A DNA stretch of 7,649 bases from Candidatus Methanomethylicia archaeon (lineage in GTDB: Archaea; Thermoproteota; Methanomethylicia; CALHIW01), in NCBI GenBank assembly GCA_938030905.1, contig CALHIW010000028.1, forward strand, positions 1 through 7,649, read 5' to 3'. Below the pieces are notes generated by a model that saw only the letters and a program-made list of their open reading frames with translations, was not told the DNA's origin and did no database searches. How positions within the stretch are numbered: position 1 is the stretch's first letter; every line of letters starts with the position of its first letter. Below, piece after piece: positions 5,970-7,649 of the stretch. The translations under genes were made by a program, and so were the position numbers.

Positions 5970-6728
5970 ATGAGTAGAAATAAAACATGTATTGTATTCC
6001 TTGGTCCTGCAGGCAGTGGAAAAACCACACTTACACATAGATTTAGTTATTGGCTTTCAGAGCTGAACATTGATGCAGCACTAATTAACCTAGACCCCGC
6101 AGTTAGAAGCATACCTTACAGTGCAGACTACGATATTAGAGCAATAATTAATATTTGGGATATAATGGATAGGGAGAAACTGGGACCTAATGGAGCTGTA
6201 ATTAGAGCTGCTGAACTTATGGAGGTTAAAAGTGGAGAAATTGTTAAAAATATTCTAAACATCGATAAGAACATGTACTTAATCGATACACCTGGTCAAA
6301 TGGAAATATTTCTATTTCATAGAAGTGGAGTGGAGATTATAGGAGCTATTAGACGGCATGTTAAGGCCGTATCAATACTTCTCATAGACCCGAAAACACT
6401 AATAAGCCCAGTTGAAATAGTAGTGGTAGAGCTACTAAATCTTATTGTTAGACTTAAGCTTGAAACACCAACATTAGCTGTTATGAACAAGTTTGACTTA
6501 ATAACATCTAAGGAAATCATTAAAATGATTTCTAGTAGGAAAATACTTAGAAAGGCTATTAGGGGAATTAGTGGTGTTCAGAGGGATTTAGCCTTAAAAT
6601 GTATTGCTATCCTAACTAATATAACTCCAGTGAAAACAATAGTACCCATCTCAGCAACTACTGGTAAGGGATTTGAGGAGCTTTACGGTTTACTACATGA
6701 AGTATGGTGTGAATGTGGTGAGACATAG
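5970..6728 (+). CDS. GPN-loop GTPase (Gpn1/Npa3/XAB1 family)
   Basis: This is a 252-aa cytosolic GTPase of the SIMIBI class. Archaeal members (Pyrococcus PAB0955, Sulfolobus SaGPN) are homodimers; the eukaryotic Gpn proteins help assemble and import RNA polymerase II, while the archaeal role is less clear. All G motifs are visible: P-loop GPAGSGKT (12-19), NLDPA (40-44) followed by YSADYDIR, the signature GPN (72-74), the G3 motif DTPGQ (106-110), the G4 motif NKFD (173-176), and the G5-like PISATTGKG (226-234). Length matches the family. The ATG at 5970 is supported by the TATA spacing and puts the P-loop at the usual distance. The gene has its own promoter, stands alone and ends 31 nt before an old insertion sequence that has left it intact. 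Confidence 0.94.
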   Translation: MSRNKTCIVFLGPAGSGKTTLTHRFSYWLSELNIDAALINLDPAVRSIPYSADYDIRAIINIWDIMDREKLGPNGAVIRAAELMEVKSGEIVKNILNIDKNMYLIDTPGQMEIFLFHRSGVEIIGAIRRHVKAVSILLIDPKTLISPVEIVVVELLNLIVRLKLETPTLAVMNKFDLITSKEIIKMISSRKILRKAIRGISGVQRDLALKCIAILTNITPVKTIVPISATTGKGFEELYGLLHEVWCECGET

Positions 6729-6749
6729 CTAGCATTTAAACTGGGTTTG

Positions 6750-6759
6750 CAACTATACA
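6750..6759. repeat. Left target-site duplication of the degenerate IS
   Basis: CAACTATACA here matches CAACTAGACA at 7596-7605 in 9 of 10 positions. The two copies abut the two terminal inverted repeats exactly, so they are most simply an aged 10-bp target duplication. Confidence 0.55.
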
Positions 6760-6775
6760 GAGCATGTCCAAAATT
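6760..6775 (+). repeat. Left terminal inverted repeat of the IS
   Basis: GAGCATGTCCAAAATT is the partner of the right end at 7579-7595. It has two mismatches and a one-base gap relative to that end. Confidence 0.65.
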
Positions 6776-6808
6776 CATCAATAAAAATAGCTCTAATGTA
6801 AATTTTCA

Positions 6809-7541
6809 CTAAATAGGCAATGGTTCTTGCCCTATTATTGTTACAGAACTAGCTATTAAGCTTGTTTTAAGCCTATCTCCGAGCCAATTTTTTAATAAGC
6901 CAAATATGCTTTCTCTAATTCCTCTTCACCTAACTTTTGTTTAAGCTTTGTTAAAGGATCGTTAAATTTTTCTAGCTTTTCTTCCACAATACTTTTTACT
7001 TCTACCTCTATCTAGCTTTACTATTGGTTTGTAGCCAGATCTAAACATTTGCTTAAGTATTAGGTTGTTATCGTACCATCTGCTAACAGCTTCCCCTTAG
7101 TTAAAGCTCTTAATGGAGTATAAAGCTTAAACCGAATGCCATAGCTACAGGATAAATTGCTCCTCTTCTTATAAGCAAATGAAACTCAACCAGGTTTTTA
7201 TTCCGAGAAGTAAACTTAGTTGAATCTAATATTGAGAAGACATAATCCACGAGGTCTCCTACCTTCTTTCCTATAGCTCCAACAATCCTTCTATTAAACT
7301 ATGATTAAACCTCTTTTCCCAGTAGTTAATAGTAGATATCGGAGCCCTTTCTTTACAAACTATCTTAGAATATCTAGCCCCCTTAAAGAAGCTTTATTAA
7401 CTTTTTTTGTAGCTATTAGAGATAGATAATCTTTTAAGCTACGCTTAGGATTCCTTTCTCTTTGCTAGCTCTTTTAAGCTTGGGAATAAGTCTTTTAATA
7501 GTATCAGTAAACAATTTTATATCGTTAATTGCTGAAGCCAT
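6809..7541 (-). pseudogene. IS5-family DDE transposase, frameshifted
   Basis: Starting at ATG 7541, the frame reads MASAINDIKLFTDTIKRLIP and stops at 7434-7436. The protein continues through at least five frame changes. Pieces in family order are LKDYLSLIATKKVNKASLRG; then ARYSKIVCKERAPISTINYW plus EKRFNHSLIEGLLE; then VFSILDSTKFTSRN and FHLLIRRG; then LTKGKLLADG; then YDNNLILKQMFRSGYKPIVK; and lastly IRESIFGLLKNWLGDRLKTS. The DDE triad is still readable: Asp in LDST (codon 7224-7226), Asp in LADG (7078-7080) and Glu in RESIFG (6911-6913). STINYWEKRF and WLGDRLKT are typical of the crenarchaeal IS5/ISC1234 group. The last frame stops at 6809-6811 and seems shorter than usual. It is clearly inactive. 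Confidence 0.85.
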
Positions 7542-7559
7542 CTTAGTCTCATAATTAAC

Positions 7560-7581
7560 ATTAGGGGCAAAAGCCCCTAAT
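7560..7581. terminator. Strong 9-bp hairpin inside the IS end, followed by a T run on +
   Basis: ATTAGGGGC (7560-7568) pairs perfectly with GCCCCTAAT (7573-7581) around an AAAA loop. On the + strand the stem runs directly into TTTTT (7581-7585), like an intrinsic terminator. On the minus strand it sits 19 nt before the transposase ATG. It probably shields the element from outside transcription or translation, as in several bacterial IS; the role is inferred. Confidence 0.5.
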
Positions 7582-7595
7582 TTTTGGGCATGCCC
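7579..7595 (-). repeat. Right terminal inverted repeat of the IS
   Basis: Read on the minus strand it is GGGCATGCCCAAAAATT, matching the left end. It contains the self-complementary GGGCATGCCC (7586-7595). Confidence 0.65.
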
Positions 7596-7605
7596 CAACT
7601 AGACA
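7596..7605. repeat. Right target-site duplication of the degenerate IS
   Basis: CAACTAGACA is the 9-of-10 copy of the left flank at 6750-6759 and immediately follows the right terminal repeat. Confidence 0.55.
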
Positions 7606-7610
7606 TATAG

Positions 7611-7618
7611 TATTTAAA
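7611..7618 (+). promoter_or_regulatory. TATA box of the gene entering at the right edge
   Basis: TATTTAAA is centred about 30 bp before the ATG at 7645. This is the same geometry as the other promoters in the window, and it lies just outside the IS, so it should still be functional. Confidence 0.5.
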
Positions 7619-7644
7619 CTCTAGACTAAGATTTAGGTTAAATT

Positions 7645-7649
7645 ATGGT
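7645..7649 (+). CDS. Start of a gene cut by the right edge (product unknown)
   Basis: Only ATG and two further bases are inside the window. The call rests on the TATA box at 7611-7618 at the right spacing and on the fact that all neighbouring intact large genes run in this direction. Nothing can be said about the product. Confidence 0.35.

Larger units (their letters stand above)
6760..7595 (-). mobile_element. Degenerate IS5-family insertion sequence (ISC1234-like transposase)
   Basis: This 836-bp element is bounded by terminal inverted repeats. The left end is GAGCATGTCCAAAATT (6760-6775); the right end read on the minus strand is GGGCATGCCCAAAAATT (7595-7579). They agree in 14 of 16 aligned positions with one extra A. 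An imperfect 10-bp direct repeat flanks the element. It carries one minus-strand transposase reading frame, broken in several places, and a strong hairpin between the right repeat and the transposase start. It lies between the GPN GTPase gene and the promoter of the next gene, interrupting neither. The family call rests on the transposase motifs; resemblance to Sulfolobus ISC1234-type elements is from memory. It cannot move by itself. Confidence 0.8.

Noticed and set aside
1..7649. A complete novel system such as defence, toxin-antitoxin, CRISPR or secretion
   Set aside because: No repeats with spacers, nucleases, toxins or membrane machinery are visible; intact genes are housekeeping or small unknowns, and the spacers hold decayed genes and an old IS.

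Overview
The window looks like chromosomal DNA of an AT-rich, probably thermophilic archaeon, most likely a crenarchaeote (Thermoproteota). The evidence is an archaeal ATP-dependent DNA ligase, a GPN-loop GTPase, heavy AGA/AGG and ATA codon use, purine-rich coding strands, archaeal TATA boxes about 22-34 bp upstream of start codons (implying leaderless or near-leaderless mRNAs), and a decayed IS5-type transposase of the kind common in Sulfolobales and their relatives. Genus cannot be fixed from this sequence.

Layout. 1-367: no intact gene, only short disrupted reading-frame remnants on the + strand. 477-998 (+): small nitroreductase-family flavoprotein, preceded by an 11-bp inverted repeat and its own TATA box. 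1044-2426 (+): phosphomannomutase/phosphoglucomutase. 2466-3044 (+): an unrecognised coiled-coil protein whose 3' end overlaps by 11 nt the start of an ATP-dependent DNA ligase (3034-4821, +). 4822-5765 carries minus-strand material: a badly decayed gene convergent with the ligase (about 4825-5326), then an intact small zinc-ribbon gene (5363-5560) preceded by a short ORF (5564-5764) interrupted by one in-frame TAA. 5970-6728 (+): GPN-loop GTPase with a strong leaderless promoter. 6760-7595: an 836-bp degenerate insertion sequence with recognisable terminal inverted repeats, an imperfect 10-bp target duplication and a frameshifted minus-strand transposase with all three DDE residues still readable. 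7611-7649: promoter and start codon of the next + gene, cut by the window edge.

The live genes are mostly housekeeping: sugar-phosphate metabolism (mutase), replication and repair (ligase with its coupled partner) and a GTPase of the RNA-polymerase-assembly family. I see no CRISPR array, tRNA, rRNA, or toxin-antitoxin or defence system. The most promising unknowns are the coiled-coil gene coupled to the ligase and the zinc-ribbon pair with its interrupted upstream ORF. The rest of the interest is genome decay: an old IS and at least one dying gene in the spacers.
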